From: Pelodera strongyloides
Lineage: Eukaryota; Nematoda; Chromadorea; Rhabditida; Rhabditidae
Reading direction: 5' to 3'
Assembly (NCBI GenBank): GCA_036852015.1
Contig: JAANDG010000138.1
Span: forward strand, 62,001 to 126,000
DNA length: 64,000 nucleotides
Shown: positions 35,690 through 59,077 of the stretch, piece by piece
Layout of the letters: every line of letters starts with the position of its first letter
Position numbering within the stretch: the first letter of the stretch is position 1
Program-made: the position numbers and the translations under genes
The notes under the pieces: model-generated
The model's input: only the letters and a program-made list of their open reading frames with translations
What the model was told of the DNA's origin: nothing
The model's database searches: none

Positions 35690-35835
35690 TCTTTGTTCTC
35701 AAATCTCGCTATTTCTCTTTCTTTCTTCCTCTTTCTTTCTTCTCTCTTTTCCTTCTCTCTCTCTTTCTTCCTCTCTCTCCGTCTCTCTCTCTTTCTTCCT
35801 CTCGTCTCGTCTCTCTCTCTCGCTCTCTCTGGAGC
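35690..35835. repeat. (CT)n-rich tract
   Basis: Interrupted TCTC and TTCCTC run. It gives long but meaningless Ser/Leu/Phe frames on the plus strand and Arg/Glu frames on the minus strand. Confidence 0.85.
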
Positions 35836-36964
35836 CATCTAAGGCTCATCAGATGCATCCTAATGACCGTCGGCGGGGTTTCTATTGCATTCTGTATACA
35901 TGGCGTGTCCACATTCAATTAGGACACTGCCTTGGCCCCGTCGCACATCTCTGCCCTCTCCTACTGCACCAAACTATCTCTCTGTTAAACCCGCTCTGTC
36001 CCCTCGAATGTCCACTCTCCCAGGATCTTTCTTTCTCATCCACCTCCTCGTCCCATCACTGAATAATCCGCTCTCTCGCCGGGCCCTTAAACCGCTCCCG
36101 AAGAGAAAGAGAAATAGAATTCGCTCCCATTTTCTCCCACTGTTTCAATGTCTAAAACCAGTTGCACTTTCGAAATTGTTCACTTTTTTTTGTTAAAATT
36201 TGCACATTTTGTATGTGTATGGTTAACCTGGTCTTATACATCTTGATCTGTTTGATAATGGCCAAATGTGGGATTTGCACGGGTTTTGAACGTGACTGTC
36301 GTTCATGCTGGCAATACATATCACTTCCTTCCTTATTCTATTGTCTACATTTTTAATTTTAATTTTCCAAAGAACCACGTGGAAAGAAAACTATACAAAA
36401 AGTTATTCCTTGGCGGTAGTCATCTAATAGTCTTCTAGACTAGGCTACTATGTTCCGCTTCTCCTGCTAATTCTTTATAAACAGCAAACTCCTTACCAAA
36501 CATAGATAGTTTAACTTTCTAGATAATAATTCGATTCTTCGTTCACAAACCCTGCTCTTTAACCGAATTCTGGTTGCTTTGTCTTTTTTTTCTAGCAGAA
36601 AAAGCAGAAAGGAAGTATTTAAAATTGGACACAAACGTCACTAAATTCACAGCTTTTTGCTCACCTTTTGGACCAAATTCCACTGCTCTTTTGCCAAACT
36701 TTTTTTCAGTTTCTGCCTTTGGGAGTGGTTGATTTTCAAATTTTTCACCTTAAAGCTAGACACCGGATTGGCAATTACTTCTGAATGTAAGAGTAAAGGT
36801 TACAGGGCCATGAAAACATGGCTCAGTTTACTACCTGTAGCGTAGAGCGTAGAGTAGGTTGATTTGGCAAGATACCCCAAACCATTAGTACTGTGGCATA
36901 CATTATGGTCGTCTTTATGTGTGTATGTCGACAAATTATATTAGTAATATAAAAAGTGGCTTAC

Positions 36965-37580
36965 TGCTTAAGACATCTAAAACATCCAAAAACATCTCTG
37001 ATATCCACAAACATCCGTGACATCCAAAACATCCATAGACATCCAAGACACCCAGCACATCCAAAAAACATCCGTGACATCTGGCCATGTTCCAATGCGT
37101 GGATGATGATCATTCTTGTTATTTTATTATTGCGGTTATTCGGATTATTGTCTGCTTTTCGTAAAGGTATGGTGCGTGTTCGACCATTGCTGACCAGGGC
37201 AGATGTTATTACACTGTCGTTTAATTATGCGCGAAAGTGCACCATTACCTCAAATTAACCGTTTGGAGTGACCGTCGAAGCTGCTCGATGCGCGTTATCT
37301 GACATATCACAAGAAAATTGAAAGTTTCCGACCAGGAAAAACTATCACTAGCCTATGCCTACCTCGTCACCAAATGCTCTCCGTAAAAAAAGTGTCTTAT
37401 TATTAATGCAGTTCATGTCCAAAAATGACTTCTATTTTGAATTACTATTGGATGTCAGAGTATTTTGGATGTACGGGATGTTTACAGATGTCCGGGATGT
37501 TTTCAGATGTTTCTGGATGTCCGAGATGTCACCGGATGTTTTTGGATGTTTTGGATGTAGGCCATATAGGCATGGATGTA
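36965..37580. repeat. inverted pair of ACATCC arrays
   Basis: At 36965-37085 about a dozen degenerate units on ACATCC and, at 37447-37580, the inverse GGATGT array. They are bounded by GCTTACTGCTTA at the left and GGCAGTAAGCC at the right, which are roughly inverse. The whole could be one foldback element with repetitive arms. Confidence 0.6.
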
Positions 37581-39239
37581 GGCAGTAAGCCATAGGCATG
37601 GATGTAGGCAGTAAGCCATAAAAAGTACCTATGTTAAGAAACTAAAAACTACTATAAATGGCCTATGCTAAACTGTACTTAGCGCTTATTGTTAGTGTCT
37701 TGGGCTCTTCTTGAGTCATTACCGACTTTCCAGTATCGAAACTTGCATACATGTATGAAACTCTCGAAACGCATCCTCCAAGTTTTATGTCATAATACAC
37801 GCAGACGCGAACGTTGCACGAAACGTTGGCCTACTTTACCAAACCCCTGAAACGTAGATTTTTTCGTAACGTGCACGGCACAAACAAACAAACTAATTGT
37901 GTTGGTTTATGCAATAAGATATTCTCGATACATATGGTTAATAAATATTGTACTACTAAACGACATTGCTAGTAGTAGGTAACGCCGAGACACTAGATAC
38001 ATTGCATTTGAAGCACAATGTCTTAGGGTAACCTGTTGAACGCATATGTGATTTCTCTGTATTTTCGACAAATCATTATGTATTTAGTTTACGTACTAAA
38101 AAGGACCGATGCTAAATGCTTAAATGTTTATTAGACTCCTAGAAAGAGCTCAACGCCATAAGAACCTATGCTAATGTAAGATGTACTTATTGCTTAGGGC
38201 TTAGGGCTCTTCTTGAGTCATGCACCATATTTTCGACGGCAGCAGCTTACACGCATACACATAAATCATTGTGTGGTCGGGAAAACGTCGGACAGCTGTA
38301 AAAATGTTTCACTCAGAGGGTTCTCCCTCTCTGTGTTTCTCTCTCTCTCTCTTTCTTCCTATCTGTCTCTCTTTGTCTCTCTTTGTCTTTGTCTCTCTCC
38401 TCTCACTCTTTGAAGTCTGAAGCTCACAGAAGCTCTCTGCTCTAACTCTTTCTATGTGTTATTATTTTTTCCTATGCAAGTATCACGGCGTGAGTACAAC
38501 TCTATTTGAGTAGGCTACTTTTCAAAAGTTATTCAAAAAAATGTATCAGATCATGTGACAAGCTAGAATTTGGCGTTTGTTTTCATTTGTTTTGTAACAC
38601 ACAATTTTGGCTTCTTCTACTCAAACATGCACAATTGTAGTGTAATTTACTTGTGTAAAACTATGTTTTAGTGTATATCTGTTTATCCGTCTATACGGTC
38701 TATACCACAGGTGAATTGCTGTAATTCAGATTTAATAATTGCGTAAATTCAGGACGAAATCGTGACAATGCACCAATGACACTCAATCAATAACAATGGC
38801 TACGCTAAACGCCTACCGATTGTGAGTTTATTTCAATAAATACTTATTATCAGTGCTAAGGAACTACTAAAGACATGGAATTTTCGGCCTCCGTCAGTAG
38901 AAATTCATAATTTGGATACGATAAAAACTGTGGTTTTCCAAAAATAATTCCCGCAGCCCCGAGAGATTTTATATAACTCCTGTTTTGCCCAGCTACGGTG
39001 TATGGTATGGAGGTGAAGCATAGTATAAGTAGTCGTATCGACGTATCTATTGGCTACCGTAATGCAGTGTGCGGGACAATTTACTTATTACTTAAATTTA
39101 TGCATGTATTTCTCCAAGTTCGGTGCTGAGGTTGAGGGCATTATTTTGGGCACCATACATTTCATAAGTTATTTCCGGTTACTTTATTGACCAACGAATC
39201 CATGTTAGAATTGGTAATTGTGTATCAATTTCAACTTAC

Positions 39240-39410
39240 TTAAAGCGAAATGCTAGCCTCTTTGGGAAATTTGCATATGACAAGCAAATCCTATGTATCC
39301 TATGCTAATTTTGTACGATTGCCGTGGACTACCGCACAAAATTAGCATAGGATGCATAGGATTTGCTTATCATATGCAAATTTTCCAAAGGGGCTAGCAT
39401 TTCGCTTGAA
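39240..39410. mobile_element. foldback MITE, family E, copy 4
   Basis: Starts TTAAAGCGAAATGCTAGCCT; right end GGGGCTAGCATTTCGCTTGA, TTAA changed to TTGA. The loop has CGATTGCCGTGGACTACCG, the inverse orientation of the other copies' loops. Confidence 0.9.
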
Positions 39411-39626
39411 CTTCTGAACATGTCGTAGTCCAAGCCGTTACTGAGCATGTAAACGAATACTGCTGAACACATATTTCTGTGTATATTCAAACATTCTGAA
39501 ACATTTAGATAACCAATTTTGCACTAACTACTCTTCTCCCTACCCTACTGTCATACTGTGTACGTGTAGTCTATACACAACACATAAGCAAATAAATCGC
39601 GATTCAGATTTGAGGAATAGAAAATT

Positions 39627-39798
39627 TTAAAGCGAAATACCGGACGCATCGTGGACAACTGAATTCTTACGTATTTATGCTAATTTACTCGAATTTCACT
39701 CGATTTTTTTTATTCTAATTTATGTTCATTTGCATATGCTGCATCGCATAAGTATGGTATACTCGACGTCTTTCAAAAACGGCCGGTATTTCGCCTAA
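39627..39798. mobile_element. foldback MITE, family C, copy 3
   Basis: TTAAAGCGAAATACCGGACG at the left, with a deletion relative to GGCCGGTTTTTGAAACGCAT, and CGGCCGGTATTTCGCCTAA at the right. Confidence 0.85.
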
Positions 39799-41596
39799 GA
39801 ACACTTTTATTATATTTATTTTCTACCAGTCTCTGGTTACATTTTGATAAACGAGAATTTTCTGAACTCGATTTTTTTTATAAATTCTTATGCAGGATCT
39901 CTCGCTGTTCTTGGTTTCGGGAATCAGCTTATCGAGGAAAAAAAACCCACTATGGCGGTCTAGTTTGTTGAGAAGCGTATGGTAAAGAACCACACTGTAG
40001 AAAATGTTTATCACCCATCTACAGTAAGTTTCCTTTATAGTAAAGATTATGAGTACCGTACTAGCGATCGCTTTGGGATACTCCGATTGTATTATTTATC
40101 TGAAATGCTATTATTGTATGAATTGTATTTATGTCATACCATATTAATAATCACAAACCTGTGCCTAATATGCCACATTTGAACAAGGTGGTTCGAAAAT
40201 CAAAAGGTTTGAAATTAAAGCACGCATCAGCTACCGTAATCCAGACTGGCGCACTGCACAAATCAGCTGTTTACAGTAGTAAAAAGGAACAATTTGAATT
40301 TTTATTTTATTTTCATCCTTAGATTTATAGATCTTTCATATTTTCTTCTTACAATAACGTTTCTCTCTCATGTTCTTCTCAATTTTTATTTGATTTTTGT
40401 GGTACGTTTAAAGTTTTAGTGCATTTTATCGCTAGACCCCGGCCGTGGCTTTTTAGAATTTTTCGGAACATGAATCTTTGTTTGCAAGGTCCAGTCATCT
40501 AGTGTTTCGTAACAGGAATACATCCACCACGGACCCTTTTTCCTTCCAGCGACTATTGATTCCCGCGCGCCAGGGCTTCTCGGCAGACTCTCACTTTACT
40601 GCACTCTATGGGCGCCTTTAGCTTCAGTGTTTCTCCATTTCGCGTGCTCTCTTCCATTTGTCTGCCCATGTCGCACGACCATTGACGCTGAGATCCAGTC
40701 TATGCATTTCCCATTATGCTCCACTCGCCTGTCCATTAAAATTGGATTTCCAATTTTCATTGTTTTTCCAGTTCGTTTCTTTGTTCCTACACGACTTTAC
40801 TGAGCGTCTTGTTAATTTACGCGGTGTTCAGAATTGGTCTAGCATAGCAGTGGAGTTGGGCGCGGTCGATGAAAATTACATTGTTTCTTCTTGAAAATAG
40901 AATTCAGCCGTTGCTGCGGACGGCTGCGATCCAGTCCTAATGAGAAGACGCTCTGGGCATCCCGGGGCTCTGAACAAAAAGGGTTGATTTGGCTGGGCAT
41001 TCTTTCCAATTTTGGTCCGTTTCAATTTCAACATTCTGGGATGAAATTCTGGGATCCACCAGAATAAAGACGTCTTTCGTCCGTCCCCAATTTCTCCCGT
41101 AAACATTAAATTGTGCGATCCACTGGAACGCCGAACTATCTGAAAATATAACCCTTTGCTACCTACACCCACTTCTGGAAACGGATAATTAACAATCAAT
41201 AATGAGAGGCGACCTTCTGCCACCGCCTATGTACTCGTCCTTCATGTCCTTCTTTGACTTCAACCGGTATATCTCAGAATGTGTTTTGTGGGAAAATACG
41301 AGAACTGGCACATTGCTCCATCATGCTTGCTAGACCTCGACGCTAACGCTAACCGTCTCTGATTAGTTTATCCTTTTGTTGACTGTTCTGGACTAATTTG
41401 CGAAGTAAGAAGTTAAGAAGTCGTATTTGGGAGGGTGGTTTTACCGTGACGGCGTACTTACTCTACGCCTTCTACTTCTTTTCAACAGTTTGATATTGTG
41501 TTGTTCGCTTGCTTTGCTGAGCCAATATCAACTCGAAAGTTGGCAATAATAATTATTCACAATTATTTTAGGCGGAAAATCGAATCAATCGGTCAA

Positions 41597-50741
<9,145 letters not shown>

Positions 50742-50755
50742 ATCGATATTTGATT

Positions 50756-50839
50756 TTAAAACGGAATGACACGTGGTTTTGAAACGTGTGTGCACTATGT
50801 ATATGTAAATTGTCACAAACCGCGTGGCATGCCGCTTTA
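50756..50839. mobile_element. foldback MITE, family D, short copy
   Basis: TTAAAACGGAATGACACGTG at the left and CCGCGTGGCATGCCGCTTTA at the right. Only 84 bp, an internal deletion form. Begins 14 bp after the KLC stop, so it lies in the 3' UTR. Confidence 0.75.
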
Positions 50840-51488
50840 TGGCAGTAATCGATCGTGACTGCTAATGCCAGTGGCTGAAGTTTTCATTGTACCGTGAAAA
50901 TGCTTGTAAGTTGAAATACGATACCCTTTTCTCTGTATGCATCCTCACCCACAAGATTTTTATTCTTCTAGTGCCTTGTATAGTACACGTCAAGAATGTT
51001 TGGTATTAAAACGCCTTACTATCACTATTTCTGGTTTCTGTTTGGAGACCATTTTTTGAAGTTTGTAGTTTGTACTGTGTAGTTTGCAGTTTGGAATAGT
51101 GGGGGTTCGCTTGTAGAAATATTGAGGATTTATGTTCTTCTATCTTGTGACGTATCGATGTATTCGTTTCACCGAGTACAATGCGTCCATCTTACTGCAT
51201 TCAGACTGTGACCTGAACGTTCCTAACTGTACCTTACCGCCTTACCTTATTGTTAGCTATAGATGTAAGAAGGTTGTAAGGGTTAGTGAGCCTAAATCCC
51301 CAACCTAAGTGAGGCATAATTCGTAAAGAAAGGCTTGTAAGGTCAGTAAGAAGGTGTGATATGAAGCGGTATTTATTGTCTATTATCTTGATATAACCTA
51401 ACTTTTACTTACAAGTTATTAATCTGAGATATATTGGGTACCATGGGATCCCGCAAAGGGGAGTTTTGAACTGTAGGAATAAGAAAAG

Positions 51489-51660
51489 TTAAGGCGAAAT
51501 ACCGGCCGGTTTTTGAAACGCATCGAGTACACCAGCATTCTTGTACAGCTTATGCAAATGCCGTAAATTAGAATGAAAAATCGAGCTAACATAAATACGT
51601 GCGAAATCAGCTGTCCACGATGCGCTTCAGCTTCAAAAACCTGCCGGTATTTTACTTTAA
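51489..51660. mobile_element. foldback MITE, family C, copy 5
   Basis: TTAAGGCGAAATACCGGCCG at the left and CCTGCCGGTATTTTACTTTAA at the right, 172 bp, mildly diverged. Confidence 0.85.
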
Positions 51661-52161
51661 TATTGCTTTGCAGAATATTACTCATTACTATACTTGCGCA
51701 AAACTCCCCACTACATTCTGATTTTGTCTTTTGGTCTTTTTTGTGATATTGGGATTATTTTTGGGATCTTTTTTCAGTGTAAATATTTATTGGTACTTAG
51801 TTAATGCTCCAACTAAATGCCTTTTAGTCTTTTGAAAGCGTACCGTTTTTTTTCATTGTATATTGAAGTTTACATTTTTACACCATGAATGGTTGCTGCA
51901 TGGAATACTCAAAAAGCATTCAATAATTGTAGTAGTCATAATTTATGATACGTTGACATATATGAAGGAATTGTATAGTTTACGAGCGAAACATGGATGT
52001 TTTTATGATTTTGGAAACTAATAAAACTTTTTAAAAGGAGTGTAAGATGTCGTGAACAGGGTTTTTAGCAATTTCACTGTACTAAAAAAGTGTTTGGGGG
52101 CGGGGAACTCCTTTAATGGACAGTAGTACAGTAGGTAGAGAGCATGGGGATACACTGGTGC

Positions 52162-52345
52162 TGTACATAGGAAACGGGTGAACCCGTTTGGTGACGGTCG
52201 GTTCGCTGTTATTTTGTGAGCCTGCCCATTTGGTGACCAACTCGTGACCAAGTGTCATTTGGTCAATTTGGTGACCATCTGATGGGCCAACGACGGTTTT
52301 TGTGTAGTTTCGGTGATTATTTCGTTTTCCCGTGTGCTGATAACT
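52162..52345. repeat. dispersed repeat with GTGACCAA motifs, copy 1
   Basis: Contains GAACCCGTTTGGTGACGG, GCCTGCCCATTTGGTGACCA and GATTATTTCG. The same series recurs at about 61630-61850. Multiple GGTGACCA/TGGTCACC inverse motifs suggest an inverted-repeat element, ends not defined. Confidence 0.65.
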
Positions 52346-52540
52346 ACATTTATCTGGTGATTGCAGATGGCAACTATTATCAGTGTTGTAGTGGTACAAA
52401 TCCAATTTCGATTATTTTTTCTTGAAAAATTATCGGTCACCAAATGGTCTTTTGGCGTGATTAAGTGGTTTCTGCATTGAAAGATTCAGCATGCCATTTT
52501 ATTACGTGTGTCTGAGACTTACTTATTTGTATTTTTACAG

Positions 52541-52567
52541 ATGGCTGCAGAGCGTGAGGGCAAGTAG
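52541..52567 (+). CDS. KLC: candidate alternative last exon of kinesin light chain
   Basis: A strong acceptor (TATTTTTACAG) is followed in phase 0 by MAAEREGK and a stop. The exon ends at 48247 and 48965 are also phase 0, so splicing to this exon would replace the 51-residue tail with eight residues. A poly(A) signal AATAAA follows at 52946-52951. Alternative C-termini are known in kinesin light chains. No transcript evidence is available here. Confidence 0.45.
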   Translation: MAAEREGK

Positions 52568-52967
52568 TTCATTTGAAAGGAGTGAGGTTCGGACAATAGA
52601 AGGCAACCTCAAAGGATTTTTTACAATTACGTAACAGTAAGCATGTTAGGTGTTAAGTAAATTAAGTACGCTCACTTTTAATGGCCCTGGCCCTAACAAT
52701 AATCGACTAACATAATGAGTTTTTTAGTGAAGTCCTGTGAATACGATTTTATTTGAGGCTCTAATTTTAAGTCTGTTTTATGATTTGTAAGCGGTTATAT
52801 TCACAAGAGATATATACAGGAAACATGCTTCGCGCTTAGATATAATAACCTTGAAATATCATTGTATTTCGCTTTCTTTATCTCTATAATTTAAATTGAA
52901 AGCGAATTTTTGTATGATCTTGCATTTGCCACATTGTTATGCTTGAATAAACTGTCTTACCTTGTTT

Positions 52968-54318
52968 GTCCCATCAGGTGTGTCAATATAAAATACAAAA
53001 TTTTCAAACATTTATTTATCCAAAACCCGCTTATCGATAGATATTCGGCTTACTTTATGGTTTAGAATTTCCTGTTAGAATACGATTGTTATTACAGCAC
53101 AGCGTAAGTCACAAAGATACCGTAAGCTGAAAAATAGTTTGACTACGGTAAAATTGTAAAACTGCAAAATGACTCATGTAATGATGTAATATGCAGTAGG
53201 AGAAGAGATGAAGTAACTTCCATCAAATTAAACACTGACTACTAACAGTAAGACTCTGTGTGGAAAACATTGTTTTACAAGTAAACGAAGTCTACCAGTG
53301 ACATCATCAAACATACTTACGAGACGCTTACCTATAGTCTTAAATTTATCTTGACCTCAAGTACTTTTACACAAACAATGATCACTGCCACAACGAGAAA
53401 GTAATGGAATAAACCGCAACTAAAGCACATAAAAATAGAGCTAACAAGCATTTTATAAAGTTAAAGCAAGCAAAAAGCGTAAACTTAAAAGAGAATTAAA
53501 ATTAGAAAAAGTATGTACATATACATCAATATCACAGGGAAATTATATATAGACACAAGTATTTGGTACCTATATAAAGAAGGCGAGGATTTATAGTTTA
53601 GGCACTTAGGTGATAGCATGTATATTTTGCATGTGAGGATAACTGAGTGACGCGATATTTAGTTTAAAGCTGTATGGCACGTTGTTTATGAAACATATGC
53701 TGGACGACACATTCCAACGAAGTATGGTCAGTTTCTGTAACTGTGCCTGTATGTGCTGGAAGGCACATACATAATGACACATTACTTGTTATTTATCTCA
53801 CAAATCACGTGCCATACCGCTTTAAACAAAACTAACATTGTGCTTTAATGAGATCCCTATTGTAAGAAACGATAACCGGGATAGATACGTGTTATTAACC
53901 GATTTAGAATGGGCTGGGGATTTTCATTGGGCTTCAACTGATGATAAGTATGGAATATGGGCACTGTACTTTTAATATAGTGGAATTAATTTATAATGCT
54001 ACTAATTAAGGTTTTGATAAAATTTAGATCTAACAATAAGATAATACTACGAATAATAGAATATCCAAAGAACAACTGCATTTTCAAAAGAGAAATACTT
54101 GCTGACGACTGCAGACTAGGTTCATAATTATAGAATAACTTCAAGTCAAGACTAATTCACATTCAATACGGGTCCAATTCAAGACCAGAACAACTTTAGA
54201 TTAGAACCTTATTAGATTGAGGACAGGTCAAATTCAGGTCAGATCGGATCTAGATCAGATCCTGATCAGTTCCAGGTCAGGCCCAGATATTGCTCTCGTC
54301 CTAACTCAAATCCAGTTA
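52968..54318. other. intergenic between convergent genes
   Basis: AT-rich, one family D element. Degenerate CAGGTCAGATC-type repeats at about 54220-54290 just past the phosphatase stop. No gene seen. Confidence 0.6.
53664..53825. mobile_element. foldback MITE, family D, copy 2
   Basis: TTAAAGCTGTATGGCACGTT and inverse (CACGTGCCATACCGCTTTAA), 162 bp, located between the convergent KLC and phosphatase genes. Confidence 0.85.
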
Positions 54319-57300
54319 TTAAAGAATACCACGTCGGAACCGCTTGGGCGTCTTATTGAGATCGCTTAGGCGTATGTTAACTAGGCCCGCAAGACCTCCG
54401 GCAACGCCTGCCGCTTTGTCCCTCAGCGCGTTTTCCATAGGCTTTAGGATCTGAAAATATTACACGATTAATCTAAACTTTCGATAGTATAAAGAAAATT
54501 GGTTTTCTGAAAAGCTGATAGAAAAACCACAGCATCGAAAGTTGCAATTCACGCAAAACCACTTGTGTTTTGATATTTGGTAAAACTTCGGAAACAAGCA
54601 CACTTCACGCAAATAGAGTAAAACGGTAGGGAGCGTGGTCTGTCAGGTCTGTGAAACATATGCGTATGCTGAACAACTCCATTTCTATGTATTTATATGC
54701 ATATGCAGTGCCATTATGGACAGGATTTTTACATAATGCTTGAGAATGCAGTAGTCCAGCCCACATTTTTTCACAAATCTGGTGCTATACTATTGTACCC
54801 GAAAAATGATTGGAAAAGGCACACATAGTCTCTTTACCACTGAATTCTGGATCTTAGGAAAATGCGAGACTGGTTTACAGTAATCTCTCAAAGCGAAATA
54901 CCGGCCGGTTTTTGAAACGCATCGAGCACACCAGCATCCTTATGCAGCTTATGCAAATTAACATAAATTAGAATAAAAAAATCGAGCTAAATTTGAGTAT
55001 TTTAGCATAAGTACGCTAGAATTTAGTTGCCCACGATGCATTTCAAAAACCGGTCGGTATTTCGCTTCAAAATCTGGAAGCACAGACAACCAATGAAAAA
55101 CAAGCGTTAGAGAAGAAAGGCTTCTGCTCAGCGCAATCAACAATTACCCGTAATATGTAAGCCGTTTGAATGGATGTACAATCTGTAGAACAAGGACATT
55201 CTAGGACCATTAAAGCGGCACGGAACGTGGTTTGTGAAGCAGTACTGGATAAATGGACTTCCAAAGTGTTGCTACCCAAACCACGTGCGAATTTAACATG
55301 TGTGGCACGTGACAAACGTGTGTGCGTCATGCTACGACGATACGAACATATTGAGATTACGCGAAATAATATGTGCGGGTTTCGTTTCACAAAGTGCGAT
55401 GTGTACATGTTCGATCGCACGACTGTTGCGTTCTGTTCAACCATGAGGAGTGAAAAGATACAGTGCTTTCCAATTAGCTTACGAACTTACCATTAGATAG
55501 TTCACCAACAATTTGAAAATTAGTATGCGTTCAGGATGCCAAAATTAATGATAAATATAACTAATTACCTGAAATGAGCACAACAAATTCTCGTCAACGT
55601 TCATCACAGCGCCGGCGTTATCGAATTCGCCACAGTAATTGGGGGCGGAGAAGATCGTGACGAGACCGCGACGCCCGAAGAATTCGTAACCGTCCTCGAC
55701 CACCTGGAACGATGTACGGTAATCTGGGGATAGTTTACTTTTTACATAAAAAATCTCAATCGACATGGTACATACTCGTTCATGTACCGGAATTACTTAT
55801 CTTGCTTATTTCTAGCGGCACTGGGCAAGGTGGTAACGTGTACCACGAAGACAAAGTCCTTCAGTTACAATAGCTTATTTGAAGGCAGAGGACCAGTAGA
55901 AAAATGCTGATAAGTAGCACTCTCGCGTTGTAAAGCGCGGTGTCTTAGGGTTTCCTTTGGTTGACAATCTTTTTTGGTATTGATTGCTCGGGAATAAACC
56001 CCAATCCAATTATTAGGAACCCTGAGACACCATGCGTCACATGTTGTATGCTATCATGTTCATGCTGCACTGAGAAAGCCTGGCCGGTGCGCGGCCTACA
56101 CTGCGTCCGAAATGGCTGGGCGGCCGTGTAAGGGCCCACCGCCCGCTTTGTAGGCCGCGCACCGGCCAAAATTTCGCGTTGTTGTTGAGGATTGATCACT
56201 TTTATAGCAGTATTCTGATTGGAAGATTTGATTTACCTGATGTCCTCGAACCACGATATCAAGATCCATTTTCTGTAAGAATTGTGTGAGCACGTCGACT
56301 CCGAACACATACGAAACGCCTCTTTCATTGGGCGCCCATCCGACTACCGTACTATCCGGATCCGACCAGAGAACATCACAAAGAAGCCCTGAAACACAAT
56401 ATTATAGGTATAATAATACATTTTTGTGCCAGATGGCTCAGAAGCAATGAGCTCGCAGAAATATAATGTAAATTTACAAATTACGCGCGTAGCTATTCTC
56501 AAGCGACAACAAAAGTGCGATGCGCTTTGCATAACCTCGAAGCCGTAACTTGCACGCCGTACTCAGGCCATTTAGCCTCGGGTTTTTCGCGTGCAAGCGG
56601 CGTGATATCGGCGGGCAAGTTGCAAGCCATTTCCATTCCGCGTTCATTTTTGCGCGCCACCACGTTGCCAAATGCACTTTGCACGCGGCTGGCCTGCCAA
56701 GTTTCGTCAGTGTGAGAATATTTATTGTGATTTTTTAATATAACCTTTATCTCGATGAGCTATAATCTTACCAGTCTCTTGAATATCACATGGTCTCGCG
56801 ATTCGCTTCAACTGATCAAGACTGCGCAGGTTCGGAGAAAGACCACCGTGGCAACAGAAAATCTGAATATTCATGAATAAGTACCTGACGCAGTATTTGA
56901 ATCCAATCTCCTTCTACTGTTCCGTAGTTTACTTGATTAATTTATTCGACCAAGATCATATTTATGTTTAGAATATAAAATGACACAACATAAAAAAATA
57001 CAGTACCACAAAGGTCAATAGCTAGGAATAAGTTTAAAAATGGAAAACACAAAAAAAAATTGATGAATTAGGGTATATCACTTCGACACGTAAACCACAG
57101 ACAAGAAGTTCCTTAAAACAAACCTTATTATCGATTAGAGCGGCAACAGGCATACAGTTGAATACATCCTGAAAGGTTTTCCACAACTTGACGCTATACC
57201 GTCTTTTACATTCGTCGTAAAACCCATAGATCCGATTCAAGTTGGCAACTTCGTGGTTGCCGCGCAGCAGGAAAAAGTTGTTCGGGTACTTGATCTTGTA

Positions 57301-59024
57301 GCAGAGCAGCAAAACGATCGTCTGAAAGTGGAAGAAATTATTAAAGCAATATAGTAGCCGGTGTTTGAAACGAATGCTGGGCAACTGTATTTATTCTATG
57401 TGGGGTCGAGTTAGGGTCGTATAAGCATACTCATTTGCATATAATACATGGAAATGTTGTTATTGGGCATATGAGCGAAATCGGCTTCGATAGTTTCAAG
57501 TTTCAATAACGGTCATTGGGAATTAAGCATGCACAGTTGCGAGCATTTGTTATTTACCAATAAATATACTTTGTTTATTGGAATTGGTATCATGCATTTG
57601 TACCATTAAAATCGGTTTGTACCCTATTAAGATCTACCCCAATGGGAAGTATCCCGTCACATTTGGTTACTTTCTGTTGAAAAATGACGTGTGTTTACAC
57701 CTACAATAAGTCTGATTCTTTGATCGTGCGTCTAGTCACCCAACATGCAATTTTTAATCGGACCGGTTCTCTTTTATACACAAATACGGGGATGTTACGC
57801 GAAAACATGCATTAACTTATTTAAACTGGTGTAAATCATCATGAAACACGTAAACAACAGTTATTTACATAATGTGGTATAGCAACGAGCACAAAAACAT
57901 GATAACATTACAATACATGGTAACATACATGGTACGTGGTAACATACATGACATGGTTACATACATGGTAACATACCCGACCCTCAATTACTGTACAATA
58001 CATAATTACGTTAGGCTTAGGCCTATAGGCTTGTGCTTAGGCTTATTAATTATCAAGATATCTGAGAAAGGAAAATGGTAGAATGGTCACCTCAATGCTC
58101 TTAGGTCCCCTGTCGACGTAGTCACCCAAGAAGAGATAGTTGGACTCAGGCGGCAGGCCAGACAAGTTGAACAAGCGCAACAAATCGTTGTACTGTCCGT
58201 GAATGTCACCTGAAAATTTAGTTAATTTAGTAAAATTCAAACTGGCACATAGCCAACGAGTCGGGGTGAAGAGCCCTCATGGTTTTTTTTCTCGATCTCC
58301 TACTCTCTCTCTCTCTCTCTCTCCCGTTCTGCAAAACTGTTTTCTAAACAACATTTATTGTTTAAAGTTGCTAGCTAACGACACCAACTGTTCGTTTGTT
58401 TCCAAGAATAGCATGAAAACACAAAACAAATAGGTCTTGAACAAAGTGTTGAAGGTTAACAAAAGGTGAAATTCGAAACCAGAGTCACAGAGAAAGAGCA
58501 CAAAGGCTTATATGTGGAAAACTTGGAAAACGGCCAGAAAGCATTTTTGCTCACTTTCGTGGGTACTGTGGGTTTCGCATAGAATACAATATATGCACAG
58601 GAAACGCAGACACCTTGTTGGCTTGTCTGCACACTCTCCTAATTTATTGAAGTAAGAAAGATTATCCTAACTATATCATCTTTTGAGATATATCTTCTCT
58701 TAAGTTATGTGTTTCTCCTTATCACTTTAATGTTAACTTATACTAGTTGATACTGATTGGTTCTAATAAAGATCTATACATATTTGATGGAATGTAATAA
58801 AATTCGGAACGGACCAGCAATCTTCAGCGGAGGTTCTAGTTCGAGCAGTGATGGCTGATGAATGAATATCTGTCGAGCCAGAATACAGAGCATACGAATC
58901 TCACTCTCCGAAATGTCCACACTCTTTTGCCATGGTTTTACCTAAATTTAATTTTTAGAATTTATTAAGACACCTTTACCTCCCTCACTCTCTCTTTCTC
59001 TCTCCCTCTCCCTCTCTCTCTCTT

Positions 59025-59077
<53 letters not shown>

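Larger units (their letters stand above)
35001..41590. other. intergenic, repeat-bearing, no gene supported
   Basis: Contains CT-rich low-complexity DNA (about 35690-35835 and 38315-38410), inverted ACATCC arrays, one family E and one family C element, and GC-mixed DNA at 40500-41250. The last 1 kb may hold the kinesin light chain promoter or 5' UTR, but I see no defined element. Confidence 0.5.

Noticed and set aside
35413..35922. 169-codon plus-strand frame rich in Ser, Leu and Phe
   Set aside because: Runs through a CT-rich tract; reads like low complexity, with no splice or domain support.
40876..41223. 115-codon minus-strand frame upstream of the kinesin light chain
   Set aside because: Not repetitive, but no domain, splice partner or codon signal; lies antisense to the probable KLC 5' region. 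Left uncalled.
55170..55496. 108-codon plus-strand frame and its minus-strand counterpart of 125 codons
   Set aside because: Inside a phosphatase intron and starting at a family D-like end (TTAAAGCGGCACGGAACGTG); no coding evidence.
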